Shown piece by piece: positions 56,281 to 64,000 of a stretch of 64,000 nt of DNA. The notes beneath the pieces are model-generated. The model was not told the origin of the DNA. It made no database searches and saw nothing but the letters and a program-made list of their open reading frames with translations. The stretch comes from Mesorhizobium sp. ORS 3324 (GTDB taxonomy: Bacteria > Pseudomonadota > Alphaproteobacteria > Rhizobiales > Rhizobiaceae). Within the stretch, counting starts at the first letter, position 1. The number at the start of each line of letters is the position of its first letter. Location of the stretch: assembly GCA_000824825.2 (NCBI GenBank), contig LM655188.1, forward strand, positions 157,053 through 221,052. The letters are read 5' to 3'. Both the position numbers and the translations under genes were made by a program.

Positions 56281-56988
56281 TCAGGCCCGGCCGTAGAGCG
56301 GCACCAGCGTGCCGCTCATCGCCTGGTTGGCGGGCGAGGCAAGATAGGCGATCGCCTCGGCGGCGGCTTCGAGGCTCACCCACTTTGTGAAATCGGCGTC
56401 GGGCATGTCGTTGCGGTTGGCGGGCGTGTCGAGCGTCGAAGGCGCCACCGCGTTGACCAGGATGCCCTTGTGCTTCAGTTCCTCCGCCATCGCCTGCGTC
56501 ATCGCGGCAACCGCCGCCTTGCTGGCCGCATAGGCGACCATGCCGGATCCGCGCCTGGGATCGATCCCGGCGCGCGCGCTGACGTTGACGATGCGCCCCG
56601 GTGTGCCCGACGCCAGCATCGAGCGCACCGCGGCGCGGCTGCAGAGGAAGGTCGTGCGGGCGTTGGTGTCCATCATTTCGGCAAAGGACGCCGATTCGAT
56701 CTTCTCAACCGGCGCCATGGTGAAGCCGCCGGCGAGGTGGATCGAAGCCCAAAGCTCCGGCACCTGATGGTAGAAAGCTTCGACCTTGGCGGAGTCCGAC
56801 AGGTCGACATTATGCGCCAGATGGACGCTGGCATGCGCCGCGTAGGGAAAGTGCGGCGGAGCCGCGGCATGGGCATTGGGCACATGGCAGATCGCGCCCT
56901 GCTCCAGCAACCTGCCGACAACCGCGCCGCCGAGCGCCCCGGTGCCGCCCGTCACCACGACATGCCTGCCGTTAAGCGTTTCCGTCAT
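56281..56988 (-). CDS. Short-chain dehydrogenase/reductase
   Basis: The 235-residue SDR has VVVTGGTGALGGAV (NAD(P) loop), IVNVSARAG (catalytic Ser region) and MVAYAASKAAVAAM (Y-x3-K). NAVAPSTLDTPANR is the usual post-Tyr motif. It oxidises or reduces an unknown alcohol/carbonyl. The gene converges with rpsA and stands alone. Confidence 0.88.
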   Translation of the reverse strand: MTETLNGRHVVVTGGTGALGGAVVGRLLEQGAICHVPNAHAAAPPHFPYAAHASVHLAHNVDLSDSAKVEAFYHQVPELWASIHLAGGFTMAPVEKIESASFAEMMDTNARTTFLCSRAAVRSMLASGTPGRIVNVSARAGIDPRRGSGMVAYAASKAAVAAMTQAMAEELKHKGILVNAVAPSTLDTPANRNDMPDADFTKWVSLEAAAEAIAYLASPANQAMSGTLVPLYGRA

Positions 56989-57215
56989 ATTTCGACTGCT
57001 CCTGTCGTATTTTTATGGTTATGCCGCCCCAGCTTCGAACGTCGCGCCTTTCGCCCTGTCACTCAATTGAAATATCGACATGGCAGGCGTCCCGTCTTTG
57101 CATGCGTCGAGACGCGCGACGCCACACGGCTGCGTCTCGAGCGGATGGGACAAGCGGCGTTATTCGACCATATTCCGGGGAATCCGAGGCAGGGGCGACC
57201 TGTTGGCAATGGCCG

Positions 57216-57515
57216 TCAATACTTCGATGACGGATCATCAGAAAACTTTTTGTTCGGGTAATAACGCTTCTTCTCACGCCTTAATTCATAGAACAGCGTT
57301 CCGTGTATCCCATTAATCTCACTTTTCTTTTTCAGACCTTTATTCAGTAAACTTATAACTTCCCCTGCTTTCTTGCGGCCAATCCTCTTAACTAAGTCTT
57401 CAATAAACTCGATATCTTGGCCATTAGGAAATATCAGTTCGAACTCATCATCTGGAATCTCATAAACATTGTACGCAGCATTGTTGGCGCCATCGATCAC
57501 CTGAACATTTTTCAT
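57216..57515 (-). CDS. Orphan hypothetical protein in an AT-rich patch
   Basis: The 99-residue protein has an acidic first half (YEIPDDEFELIFPNGQDIEFIEDL) and a Lys/Arg/Tyr-rich end (ELRREKKRYYPNKK). No domain could be named. Its DNA is about 40% GC by eye, far lower than the surroundings, and it uses codons such as ATA, TTA and AGA. This suggests recent transfer. The conserved-looking IHGTLFYEL segment suggests a real gene family. A role as half of a toxin-antitoxin pair is possible, but no partner is visible. Confidence 0.6.
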   Translation of the reverse strand: MKNVQVIDGANNAAYNVYEIPDDEFELIFPNGQDIEFIEDLVKRIGRKKAGEVISLLNKGLKKKSEINGIHGTLFYELRREKKRYYPNKKFSDDPSSKY

Positions 57516-57822
57516 TTCAGCGTTTGCCCCTCGCGCATCTCATTCCACTCAGAACACCTAAAGGCCCTATTCCAACTCCTATCGTAATAAGGATGGGCAA
57601 TATCTGCCAGGGCTACGGTGGTGGTACTCGCACGGGTGCGCTGGCATTGCAGGCCGCGCCGGATAAGATCCTGGCCGAGCGACTGGTCCTCGATGCCTTA
57701 GCCGATGATGCGGCGATCCGTGTCGTGTTCGCGGCGTTCCTTCAGATCGTTGGCGAAGGCCGTGATACAGCGCGGCCCAACGGGTGTGTAGGCCGACCAC
57801 AGCACCAGTCCCGCCAAGGTCT
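57516..57822. other. Gap after the orphan gene, no firm gene
   Basis: These 307 bases return to normal GC. The minus strand holds a short frame (about 39 codons from a TTG near the TPP gene stop, including TPVGPRCITAF and NDLKERREHDTDRRIIG) that may be a broken gene or small protein. Nothing else is supported. Confidence 0.4.
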
Positions 57823-59403
57823 TCAGTCGATGGTGATTTCGATGACGCGCGGCTTGCCGGCTGTGCGGGCGCGCTTCAGCGCGTCGGCAAGCCCGCCGAC
57901 GCCGGCTAGCCGCTCAGCCTCTATGCCATAGGCTTCGGCGAGCCTGCAGAAATCCGGCGGCGCCGGCGACACGCCGACCGGCTCAACGCCGACATCGAGC
58001 ATCGAGGTTTCGATCTCGCGATAGCCGCGATTGTTCCAGACGACGAAGATCACCGGCGCACTGGCGTCGAGCGCGGCGCCCAGCTCCGACAAGGTGAACT
58101 GGAAGCCGCCGTCGCCGGTGAGGCACACGACCGGCGCTTCGGGCACCGCAAGGGCAGCACCGATCGCTGCCGGCGGACCGTAACCCAGCGCGCCGAAGCC
58201 GGTCGCGGCGTTGAACCAGCCGCCGGGACGGTCGTGGTCGTAATAGAGGTTGGCGGCGTAGATAGGCTGGGTCGAGTCGCCGACGACGATCGCGCCGGGC
58301 AGCGCGTCGCGGATCGCCTCCACCGCGCGCAACTGCGCCAGATGTTCCGGCCGCAGCTCCGCCAGTGCGGCCTCTCGCGCCGCGGCCGCGCGGGCTTCGC
58401 CGTCTTCCGCGGCGACATGAGCGGGGCCGAGGTCAGCCAGCAGGGCGCCAAGCGCCTCGGCGCAATCGGCCTGGATCGCAACCGTCACCGGCCGGCGGGC
58501 GAGCTGGTCGGCGCCGATGTCGATGCGGATCAGATTCGGCGGTAGCACGAAGCCGCCGTCGCCATAGCCGTCATAGTCGGTCGGGCCGAATTCGGTGCCG
58601 GCGGCGATCACCAGATCGGCGTCGGCCATCAGCGCGCGCACCGCCTTCAGGCTGGGGCTTGCCGGCACGCAGAGCGGGTGGGCATGCATCAGGCCACGCG
58701 CATTGGCGGTCTCGACGACCGGCGCGCCGATCGCCTCGGCGAAGCGCCTGAGCATTGAATCGGCCTTCTTGGCGCCGCCGCCGGCCAGGATCAGAGGCCG
58801 GCGAGTCGCCGTGATCAACCTCGCAGCCTCGCCGATCGCCGTTGCCGCCGGAGCGGGCGGCGCGGCATTGCTCAGCATCGGCGCGATCCCGTCGGCTGGC
58901 TTCACCATGACGTCGGTCGGGATCTCGATATGGACCGGACCCGGACGCGACGAGGAGAAAAGGGCGAAGGCGCGGGCAAGCGCGCCGGGCAGTTCGCCGG
59001 CCTCGGTGATGCGCTCAGAGAACAGCGCCACCTTCTCCATCATGCCGCGCTGATCCGGCAGTTCGTGCAGGAAGCCCAGCCCCTTGCCCAGTGTGTCGGC
59101 GGCATTGACGCCGGAGATCACAAGCATCGGCACCGAATCGGCGCGCGCCTGCCCCATGGCGGTGATGGTGTTGGTCAGCCCCGGCCCGGTGATGACGAAA
59201 GCGACGCCCGGCCGGCCGCCGGCGCGCGCATAGCCGTCGGCCATGAAGCCGGCGCCCTGCTCATGGCGCGGCGTGACGTGGCGGATTTTTGAGCGCGCCA
59301 GGCCGCGATAAAGCTCGACCGTGTGCACGCCCGGAATGCCGAAGACGGTGTCGACGCCATGTGCCTCGAGCAAGGTGATGAGCGCTTCGCCGACGGTTGT
59401 CAT
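57823..59403 (-). CDS. TPP-dependent decarboxylase, 5-guanidino-2-oxopentanoate decarboxylase-like
   Basis: The 526-residue enzyme has the three TPP-enzyme domains: an N-terminal Pyr domain with TPRHEQGAGFMADGYAR (catalytic Glu), a central domain and a C-terminal PP domain with VVCLTGDGGFQFTLSELGAA...WNNRGYREIE, the GDG-x~26-NN cofactor motif. The opening (VGEALITLLEAHGVDTVFGIPGVHT) and length fit the 5-guanidino-2-oxopentanoate decarboxylase branch of the arginine transaminase pathway. Neighbouring DDAH-type and basic-amino-acid importer genes support that. Acetolactate-synthase-like or oxalyl-CoA-type decarboxylation is the alternative. Confidence 0.8.
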   Translation of the reverse strand: MTTVGEALITLLEAHGVDTVFGIPGVHTVELYRGLARSKIRHVTPRHEQGAGFMADGYARAGGRPGVAFVITGPGLTNTITAMGQARADSVPMLVISGVNAADTLGKGLGFLHELPDQRGMMEKVALFSERITEAGELPGALARAFALFSSSRPGPVHIEIPTDVMVKPADGIAPMLSNAAPPAPAATAIGEAARLITATRRPLILAGGGAKKADSMLRRFAEAIGAPVVETANARGLMHAHPLCVPASPSLKAVRALMADADLVIAAGTEFGPTDYDGYGDGGFVLPPNLIRIDIGADQLARRPVTVAIQADCAEALGALLADLGPAHVAAEDGEARAAAAREAALAELRPEHLAQLRAVEAIRDALPGAIVVGDSTQPIYAANLYYDHDRPGGWFNAATGFGALGYGPPAAIGAALAVPEAPVVCLTGDGGFQFTLSELGAALDASAPVIFVVWNNRGYREIETSMLDVGVEPVGVSPAPPDFCRLAEAYGIEAERLAGVGGLADALKRARTAGKPRVIEITID

Positions 59404-59422
59404 TGGTCTTCTCCCCTTCAGG

Positions 59423-59620
59423 GCGGATCACTGCTTAGCGGAAACAGTGATCCGCTCTATTTCTGTTTTCCTACGCAATTCCGGACGGAAAACCGCTCTC
59501 ACTTTTCCTGGAATTGCGTAGATCGGGATTGCGTTTCGTTGAATCGCCATCCCGATCTAACTCTTTGTGGGAGCATGATCTTTCTCCGAAACCCGGTTCC
59601 TACTTTTCGGGATCATGCTC
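59423..59620. repeat. Cluster of four intergenic palindromes
   Basis: In order: GCGGATCACTG...CAGTGATCCGC (59423-59455), CTACGCAATTCC...GGAATTGCGTAG (59471-59521), GATCGGGAT...ATCCCGATC (59521-59557) and GAGCATGATC...GATCATGCTC (59571-59620). All are separate inverted repeats related to copies elsewhere in the window. The last overlaps the end of the TetR gene. Confidence 0.75.
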
Positions 59621-60250
59621 TAGAGGCGCGAGACCAAGTTCGGCCTCGACGGCCTTGATGCCGATCGCCGCCAATTCGCCGGGCGAGAACATCTCGCCCG
59701 CCAGGCAGCCTTCGATCCAGAGCCCGTCGATGATCGCATTGATCGCGATGGCGTGATGGCGCAGCTGGCTTGCGTCCGGCCTGCGCTGTTCGGCGGCGAG
59801 CACTTCGGCCACAACCGCTTCCACCTCGTTGCGAAAGCCAAGGTAGCCTTCGCGATGGGCATGGGCCAGGGTCAGATCCGCATTGGCGCGGCCGAGGAAA
59901 GTTGCCCAGAGCGAAAACACCCTCGCGTCTATGATCGGCGCGTTGAGGTTGGCGGTGACGAAGGCCGCAAGACGTTGGCGCGGCGAGGCATCGCCCATGA
60001 CCAAGGCTGCCTTCGCCTGCTCGGTCATGCGGCCGACCAGCGCTGAATAGGCTTCCTGCAGCAATTCTTCCTTGCCGGGGAAATAGTGCCGGATCAGCCC
60101 GGCGGTGACGCCGGCACGCAATGCGATGGTGCGCAAGGTTGCGCCCTGCAGGCCATATTCCGCCACGCAGTCCAGGGTCGCTTCGATCAGATCCTGCCGC
60201 CGCCGCTCTTCGCCTTCGCGACGGAATTTGCGGCGGGATGGCGCATTCAT
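59600..60250 (-). CDS. TetR-family transcriptional regulator, BetI-like
   Basis: The 216-residue regulator has an N-terminal HTH (RRQDLIEATLDCVAEYGLQG, TLRTIALRAGVTAGLIRHYF) and a C-terminal ligand domain with AINAIIDGLWIEGCL, similar to BetI-type repressors. It should control the guanidino/arginine genes. The ATG at 60250 overlaps the stop of the DDAH-type gene as ATGA. Its last residues (LEHDPEK) and stop are made by an intergenic repeat element. Confidence 0.85.
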   Translation of the reverse strand: MNAPSRRKFRREGEERRRQDLIEATLDCVAEYGLQGATLRTIALRAGVTAGLIRHYFPGKEELLQEAYSALVGRMTEQAKAALVMGDASPRQRLAAFVTANLNAPIIDARVFSLWATFLGRANADLTLAHAHREGYLGFRNEVEAVVAEVLAAEQRRPDASQLRHHAIAINAIIDGLWIEGCLAGEMFSPGELAAIGIKAVEAELGLAPLEHDPEK

Positions 60251-61119
60251 TGGCGCAGGATCGGCCGCGTCAGGCATGTCGGCCCGCCTTCGCAGGCGAT
60301 GCAAAGCGCATCGGCCTCGAAAATTTCAACCACGCAGCCGGCGGCTTCCATCGCGGCTTTGGTCTTGGGAAAGCCTGCAACGGCAATGACCTTGAGCGGA
60401 CTGGTCGGCAGCACGTTCAGGCTAAGGCCGTTGGAAGCGGCGAATTCTTCGGTGTCGCCTTCGACCAGGCGGATGCCTCGCGCCTTCAGCATCTGATAGA
60501 ACGGGGCCGGCAAAAGCGGCGAGTGGACCAGTGCCAGGTCGTCGGCCAACGGGCTGATCACCGACATCAAATGCAGGCAAGCTTCTTCGCCCTGCCACAG
60601 CGGCAGATCAAAGCCGTAGACGGAAATGCCCAGCGGTGTCAGCAGGTTGGAAACCTGCTGGATGCCTTGCTGGTTGGAGCGGACACCGCGCCCGATGGCC
60701 AGCGTGCTGGCATCCACCCATACACAGTCACCGCCTTCGACCTGGCCGGGGGCCTCGACGCGGCCGAGGATCGGAATGCCTAGTCTTCGGTAGGTTTCCT
60801 CATGCAGCGAGGGCTCCCTGGCGCGCAATGGCTTGCCCATCGACAGGATCAGAGCGCCACGGTCGGTCATCAGCGATGGGTCGTGCGTGAACACAGAATC
60901 CGAAAGTCCGTCGGTCTTGTCCTCGATCCATTCGATTTCGGCGCCGGAAGCCGCCACCAGTTCAGCAAGGACCGCGTGCTGAGACGCTGCTTTCGCCGGG
61001 CTGAACCCTGGACCATAGTGCCATTGAGCTCTGTCGGCGTCGCGCATGGCATTGGCCGCCGACCGCATCAGCACGCGCCGCAGCGGCGCCGCCATGGACT
61101 GTGATCCGAAAGCGCTCAT
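60247..61119 (-). CDS. Arginine-deiminase-fold hydrolase, dimethylarginine dimethylaminohydrolase-like
   Basis: The 290-residue protein shows SDSVFTHDPSLMTD, VEGGDCVWVD (guanidino-binding Asp/Glu), EACLHLMSVISPL (catalytic His) and EGGPTCLTRPI with the nucleophilic Cys near the C-terminus. This is the amidinotransferase-fold pattern of DDAH and arginine deiminase. It should hydrolyse a guanidino compound to a citrulline-like product plus an amine or ammonia. AAAGGG precedes the ATG. It is transcribed with the TetR gene and divergently from the ABC importer. Confidence 0.85.
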   Translation of the reverse strand: MSAFGSQSMAAPLRRVLMRSAANAMRDADRAQWHYGPGFSPAKAASQHAVLAELVAASGAEIEWIEDKTDGLSDSVFTHDPSLMTDRGALILSMGKPLRAREPSLHEETYRRLGIPILGRVEAPGQVEGGDCVWVDASTLAIGRGVRSNQQGIQQVSNLLTPLGISVYGFDLPLWQGEEACLHLMSVISPLADDLALVHSPLLPAPFYQMLKARGIRLVEGDTEEFAASNGLSLNVLPTSPLKVIAVAGFPKTKAAMEAAGCVVEIFEADALCIACEGGPTCLTRPILRQ

Positions 61120-61329
61120 CGATGCCCTTTTAAGCTGAAAAAAATCGAAAAAATTTCATGAGAGGCTATTTATACACTTGCACAACAAGGCCGCAAGTGC
61201 CGTAATGAGCGGGATTGACGGGCTCGCGCTATCGGGTCCATGCTGAAATCTGGAGTGGGCAATACAGCGTATGTTGACTAGCCGGATAGACGCTCGACGA
61301 ACTGACGTCGACCATGCAGAGGTCACCCG

Positions 61330-62145
61330 GTGAGCGCGGTGGATGCCGCTGCAGTCCCATCCGGCGAGGCGCAGAGCGGCGCCGCCGAAGCCATCCATGT
61401 CGAGAACCTGCACAAGAAGTTCGGCCAGTTGCACGTGCTGAAGGGTGTTTCGCTGTCGGCGCGCGACGGCGAGGTGATCGCCGTCATCGGGGGCTCGGGC
61501 TCCGGAAAATCGACGCTGCTGCGCTGCATAAACTGCCTGGAAAACCCGACCAGCGGCATCATCCGCGTCAATGGCGAAGAGATCAAATTGAAGGCCGACA
61601 GCCACGGCCACACGGTTCCCGCCGACCGCAAGCAGATAGAGCGCATCCGCTCCCGGCTCGGCATGGTGTTCCAGAATTTCAACCTGTGGAGCCACATGAC
61701 GCTGATCGAGAACGTCATCGAGGTTCCGGTGCATGTGCTCGGCGTCAAGCGCGACGAGGCGATCGCCCAGGCCGAGAAGCTGCTTGCCCGCGTCGGGCTG
61801 GCGGAGAAGCGCGACGTCTATCCGGCCTTCCTCTCGGGCGGCCAGCAGCAGCGCGCCGCCATCGCGCGCGCACTCGCGATCAATCCGCGCGTCATGCTGT
61901 TCGACGAGCCGACCTCGGCGCTCGATCCGGAGCTGGTCGGCGAGGTGCTGAAGGTGATCGGCGACCTGGCGCGCGAGGGGCGCACCATGGTGCTGGTAAC
62001 GCATGAAATGAAGTTCGCCCGCGAGGTCGCGACGCATGTCGTCTACCTCTACAACGGGCTGGTCGAGGAAGAAGGCCCGCCGGAGCAGCTGTTCGGCGCG
62101 CCCAAATCCGAAAGGCTCAAGCAATTCCTCCGCAACGTCGGCTAG
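61330..62145 (+). CDS. Polar amino acid ABC transporter ATPase, HisP/OccP type
   Basis: The 271-residue ATPase has GGSGSGKSTLLRCINCLE, MVFQNFNLWSHMT, FLSGGQQQRAAIARAL and VMLFDEPTSALDPEL, typical of the histidine/arginine/opine class. A ~20-residue N-terminal extension precedes the fold. The start is the GTG at 61330. It powers the importer encoded by the next three genes. Confidence 0.92.
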   Translation: MSAVDAAAVPSGEAQSGAAEAIHVENLHKKFGQLHVLKGVSLSARDGEVIAVIGGSGSGKSTLLRCINCLENPTSGIIRVNGEEIKLKADSHGHTVPADRKQIERIRSRLGMVFQNFNLWSHMTLIENVIEVPVHVLGVKRDEAIAQAEKLLARVGLAEKRDVYPAFLSGGQQQRAAIARALAINPRVMLFDEPTSALDPELVGEVLKVIGDLAREGRTMVLVTHEMKFAREVATHVVYLYNGLVEEEGPPEQLFGAPKSERLKQFLRNVG

Positions 62146-62201
62146 GGCCGGCGTCAAGCGGAGCGAAAAACCGGGAACAACAACAAACTGGGAGTCCTGA
62201 C

Positions 62202-62996
62202 ATGAAGACTGTTCTCAAGACCTTCGCTGCGGCGCTGCTGTTCGGCGTCGCCGCGATTGGCGTGGCCAAGGCCGATCAGGTCAAGATCGGCGTCGCCGCC
62301 GAGCCTTATCCGCCCTTCACCTCGCCGGATGCGAGCGGCAAATGGGTCGGCTGGGAGATCGACTTCATCGATGCCGTCTGCGCCGAGGAGAAGCTCGACT
62401 GCGTGATCACGCCGGTTGCCTGGGACGGCATCATTCCGGCGCTGACCACCAAGAAGATCGACCTCATCGTCTCCTCGATGTCGATCACCGACGAACGCAA
62501 GAAGACGATCGACTTCTCGGACAAGTACTACAACACGCCGACGGCGATCATCGGGCCGAAGGACCAGAAATTCGGCGCCACGCCGGACGACCTCAAGGGC
62601 AAGGTGATCGGCGTCCAAGTGTCGACGGTGCATGCCGTCTACGCCAAGAAGCACTTCACCGGGGCGCAGGAGATCAAGGAATACCAGACCCAGGACGAGG
62701 CTAATAACGATCTTGCGGCCGGCCGTCTCGACGCGGTGCAGGCCGATTCCATCGCGCTCGGCGAATTCCTCAAGACCGACCAGGGCAAGGCCTGCTGTGA
62801 CCTCAAGGGCATGGTCGCGCCGGACGATGAGGTGCTGGGACCGGGCGTTGGCGCCGGCGTGCGTAAGGAAGACACCGCGCTCAAGGAAAAGATCAACGCC
62901 GGCATCAAGGCCATCCGCGCCAGCGGCAAGTATGACGAGATCTCGAAGAAGTACTTCGACTTCGACATCTACGGCGGCGCGCCGCAGTCGAACTGA
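62202..62996 (+). CDS. Amino acid ABC transporter binding protein, lysine/arginine/ornithine type
   Basis: The 264-residue periplasmic protein has a signal peptide (MKTVLKTFAAALLFGVAAIGVAKA). The SBP_bac_3 fold shows KIGVAAEPYPPFTSPD, GWEIDFIDAVCAEEKLDC, SSMSITDERKKTIDFSDKYY and DLAAGRLDAVQADSIAL. Basic amino acids, opines or guanidino compounds are likely ligands. It lies between the ATPase and permease genes. Confidence 0.9.
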   Translation: MKTVLKTFAAALLFGVAAIGVAKADQVKIGVAAEPYPPFTSPDASGKWVGWEIDFIDAVCAEEKLDCVITPVAWDGIIPALTTKKIDLIVSSMSITDERKKTIDFSDKYYNTPTAIIGPKDQKFGATPDDLKGKVIGVQVSTVHAVYAKKHFTGAQEIKEYQTQDEANNDLAAGRLDAVQADSIALGEFLKTDQGKACCDLKGMVAPDDEVLGPGVGAGVRKEDTALKEKINAGIKAIRASGKYDEISKKYFDFDIYGGAPQSN

Positions 62997-63036
62997 CGAC
63001 TTCTCGCCCATGAGTTAGGGGCATGGCGTCACTGCC

Positions 63037-63867
63037 GTGCCCCTAAGCCCAATTTTCCACGCGCGCCTGCCGCCGGCCGCTACGGCCAGCGACGAAGCCA
63101 GCATTTCGGGGGCGAAGCTGATCGACGCCTTTCTTCCGGCCTCGGCGGCCGGCATTTTCGAACTCCTGTCGCCCGTGGCGCCCGGCTGGGGCGGCACGTT
63201 GCTGGTCGGACTGCTGCATTCGATCGAGATCGCCATCGGCGCCACCTGCCTTGGGCTGCTGATCGGCACCGGCGGCGCCTTTGGCAAGCTGTATGGCGGC
63301 CCAGTGACGCGCGATCTGCTCGCCGTCTACACCACGGTGGTGCGCGCCGTGCCGGAGCTGGTGCTGATCCTTTTGCTCTATTATGCCGGAACCGACCTCA
63401 TCAACCAGTTGCTGACGGCGATGGGCTACCAGCGCATCGACATCAGCGGGCTCGCGGCGGGCATCTTCGTGCTCGGCGTCGTCCAGGGCGCCTATTCGAC
63501 GGAAGTGATCCGCGGCGCCATCCTCTCCATCCCGCAAGGCCAGATCGAGGCGGCCCGCGCCTATGGCATGCCGCCGCTGCTGATGCTGAGGCGCATAACG
63601 GTGCCGGCGATGCTGCCTTTCGCCATTCCGGGACTTGCCAATCTCTGGCTGATCGCCACCAAGGATACTGCCCTACTCGCCGTCGTCGGTTTCTTCGAGC
63701 TGACGCTGGCGACGCGGCAGGCGGCAGGCGTCACCAAGGCCTATCTGCTCTTTTTCGTTGCTGCCGGCGCGCTCTATCTGGCGCTGACGCTCTTCTCCAA
63801 CCTGATCATCGGTCGCGTCGAAGCCTGGTCGCGGCGCGGCATGCCTTCCGTCAAGGAGGCACGCTGA
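63037..63867 (+). CDS. Amino acid ABC transporter permease, HisQ/OccQ type
   Basis: The 276-residue permease has about five or six helices. The EAA-type loop is QIEAARAYGMPPLLMLRRITVP. VRAVPELVLILLLYYAG is typical of the HisQ/ArtQ class. A GTG start was chosen for lack of a better ATG; the first ~50 residues are non-helical and could partly be untranslated. It overlaps the next permease by one base. Confidence 0.87.
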   Translation: MPLSPIFHARLPPAATASDEASISGAKLIDAFLPASAAGIFELLSPVAPGWGGTLLVGLLHSIEIAIGATCLGLLIGTGGAFGKLYGGPVTRDLLAVYTTVVRAVPELVLILLLYYAGTDLINQLLTAMGYQRIDISGLAAGIFVLGVVQGAYSTEVIRGAILSIPQGQIEAARAYGMPPLLMLRRITVPAMLPFAIPGLANLWLIATKDTALLAVVGFFELTLATRQAAGVTKAYLLFFVAAGALYLALTLFSNLIIGRVEAWSRRGMPSVKEAR

Positions 63868-64000
63868 TGTCGGCCGAAGCGACCGCAATCAACTTGGCGG
63901 CGCGCGCCTCGCTCTGGCTCAAGCCGCATCGCATCGTGTTGATCCTGATAGCCTTGGCGCTGGTGTTTTGCGCGGCCTTCTTCATGCGCTGGGACTGGCT
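63867..64000 (+). CDS. Amino acid ABC transporter permease, HisM type (3' end beyond window)
   Basis: Forty-four codons are visible. MSAEATAINLAARASLWLK is followed by a membrane helix (IVLILIALALVFCAAFF) and MRWDWL, as expected for the second permease of this importer. The ATG shares its A with the TGA stop of the upstream permease. The gene continues beyond the right edge. Confidence 0.75.
   Translation, partial: MSAEATAINLAARASLWLKPHRIVLILIALALVFCAAFFMRWDW

Noticed and set aside
57524..57931. Plus-strand frame of 135 codons overlapping the end of the TPP enzyme gene
   Set aside because: No domain or ribosome binding site, and its second half is antisense to the well-supported TPP gene.

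Overview
The window reads as chromosomal DNA of a high-GC alphaproteobacterium of the Rhizobiales, most likely Mesorhizobium. The reasons are a succinoglycan-type exo gene set (exoY, exoF, exoQ, exoK and exoX-like), the core order tRNA-Ala / TIGR02300 / aroA / cmk / rpsA, many ABC importers for sugars and amino acids, and short intergenic palindromes of the GCATGATC...AACCGG...GATCATGC and AGAGCGGTT...AACCGCTCT kinds. No transposase, phage gene or CRISPR array was seen.

About 1-28.8 kb is a surface-polysaccharide locus. It encodes a lipid-linked repeat-unit initiator (ExoY), several glycosyltransferases (two of them fusions of two catalytic domains), a Wzx-type flippase, an ExoQ-type polymerase, an ExoF-type export protein, an acyltransferase, a UDP-glucose dehydrogenase, an ExoK-type glycanase and a small ExoX/SyrA-type membrane repressor. 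It also holds unexpected members: a phosphoribosyltransferase-HAD fusion, a GMC oxidoreductase with a Tat-exported small subunit, and a stand-alone Prim-Pol domain protein.

Inside this locus, at 10.9-18.3 kb, sits a complete lasso-peptide gene cluster. A 50-residue precursor lies on the plus strand, followed by the RRE protein (B1), leader peptidase (B2), macrolactam synthetase (C), an HPr-kinase-like peptide kinase and an ABC exporter (D). A nucleotidyltransferase is divergently transcribed. The precursor fits the Y-x2-P-x-L-x3-G-x5-T-x motif exactly. The core starts with Gly, has Asp at core position 9 and ends in Ser, which a kinase of this family could phosphorylate and the nucleotidyltransferase could then modify. 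This is the most novel system in the window. A TTGCTGCAnCGCAACA-like palindrome recurs in front of EPS genes, and a weaker version precedes the lasso precursor.

About 28.9-41.8 kb is sugar catabolism. One minus-strand operon encodes a DeoR regulator, an FGGY kinase, a ribose-type ABC importer and a sugar epimerase, with an aldehyde dehydrogenase and a DUF1349 protein farther downstream. A divergent plus-strand operon encodes a class II aldolase, a second FGGY kinase and a HAD protein. From 41.8 to 48.1 kb a GntR regulator, a trans-sulfuration-type PLP enzyme and a MalFGK-type ABC importer form one operon. From 48.2 to 50.7 kb are a frameshifted DJ-1/PfpI gene, a GlxA-type regulator and a DUF2161 protein.

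From 50.8 to 56.3 kb is core genome: a putative lipoprotein, tRNA-Ala(GGC), a TIGR02300 protein, aroA, cmk and rpsA with its terminator. After an SDR gene and a small AT-rich patch with an orphan gene, 57.8 kb to the right edge looks like a guanidino/arginine module: a 5-guanidino-2-oxopentanoate decarboxylase-like TPP enzyme, a TetR regulator, a DDAH/arginine-deiminase-fold enzyme and a basic-amino-acid-type ABC importer cut by the window edge.
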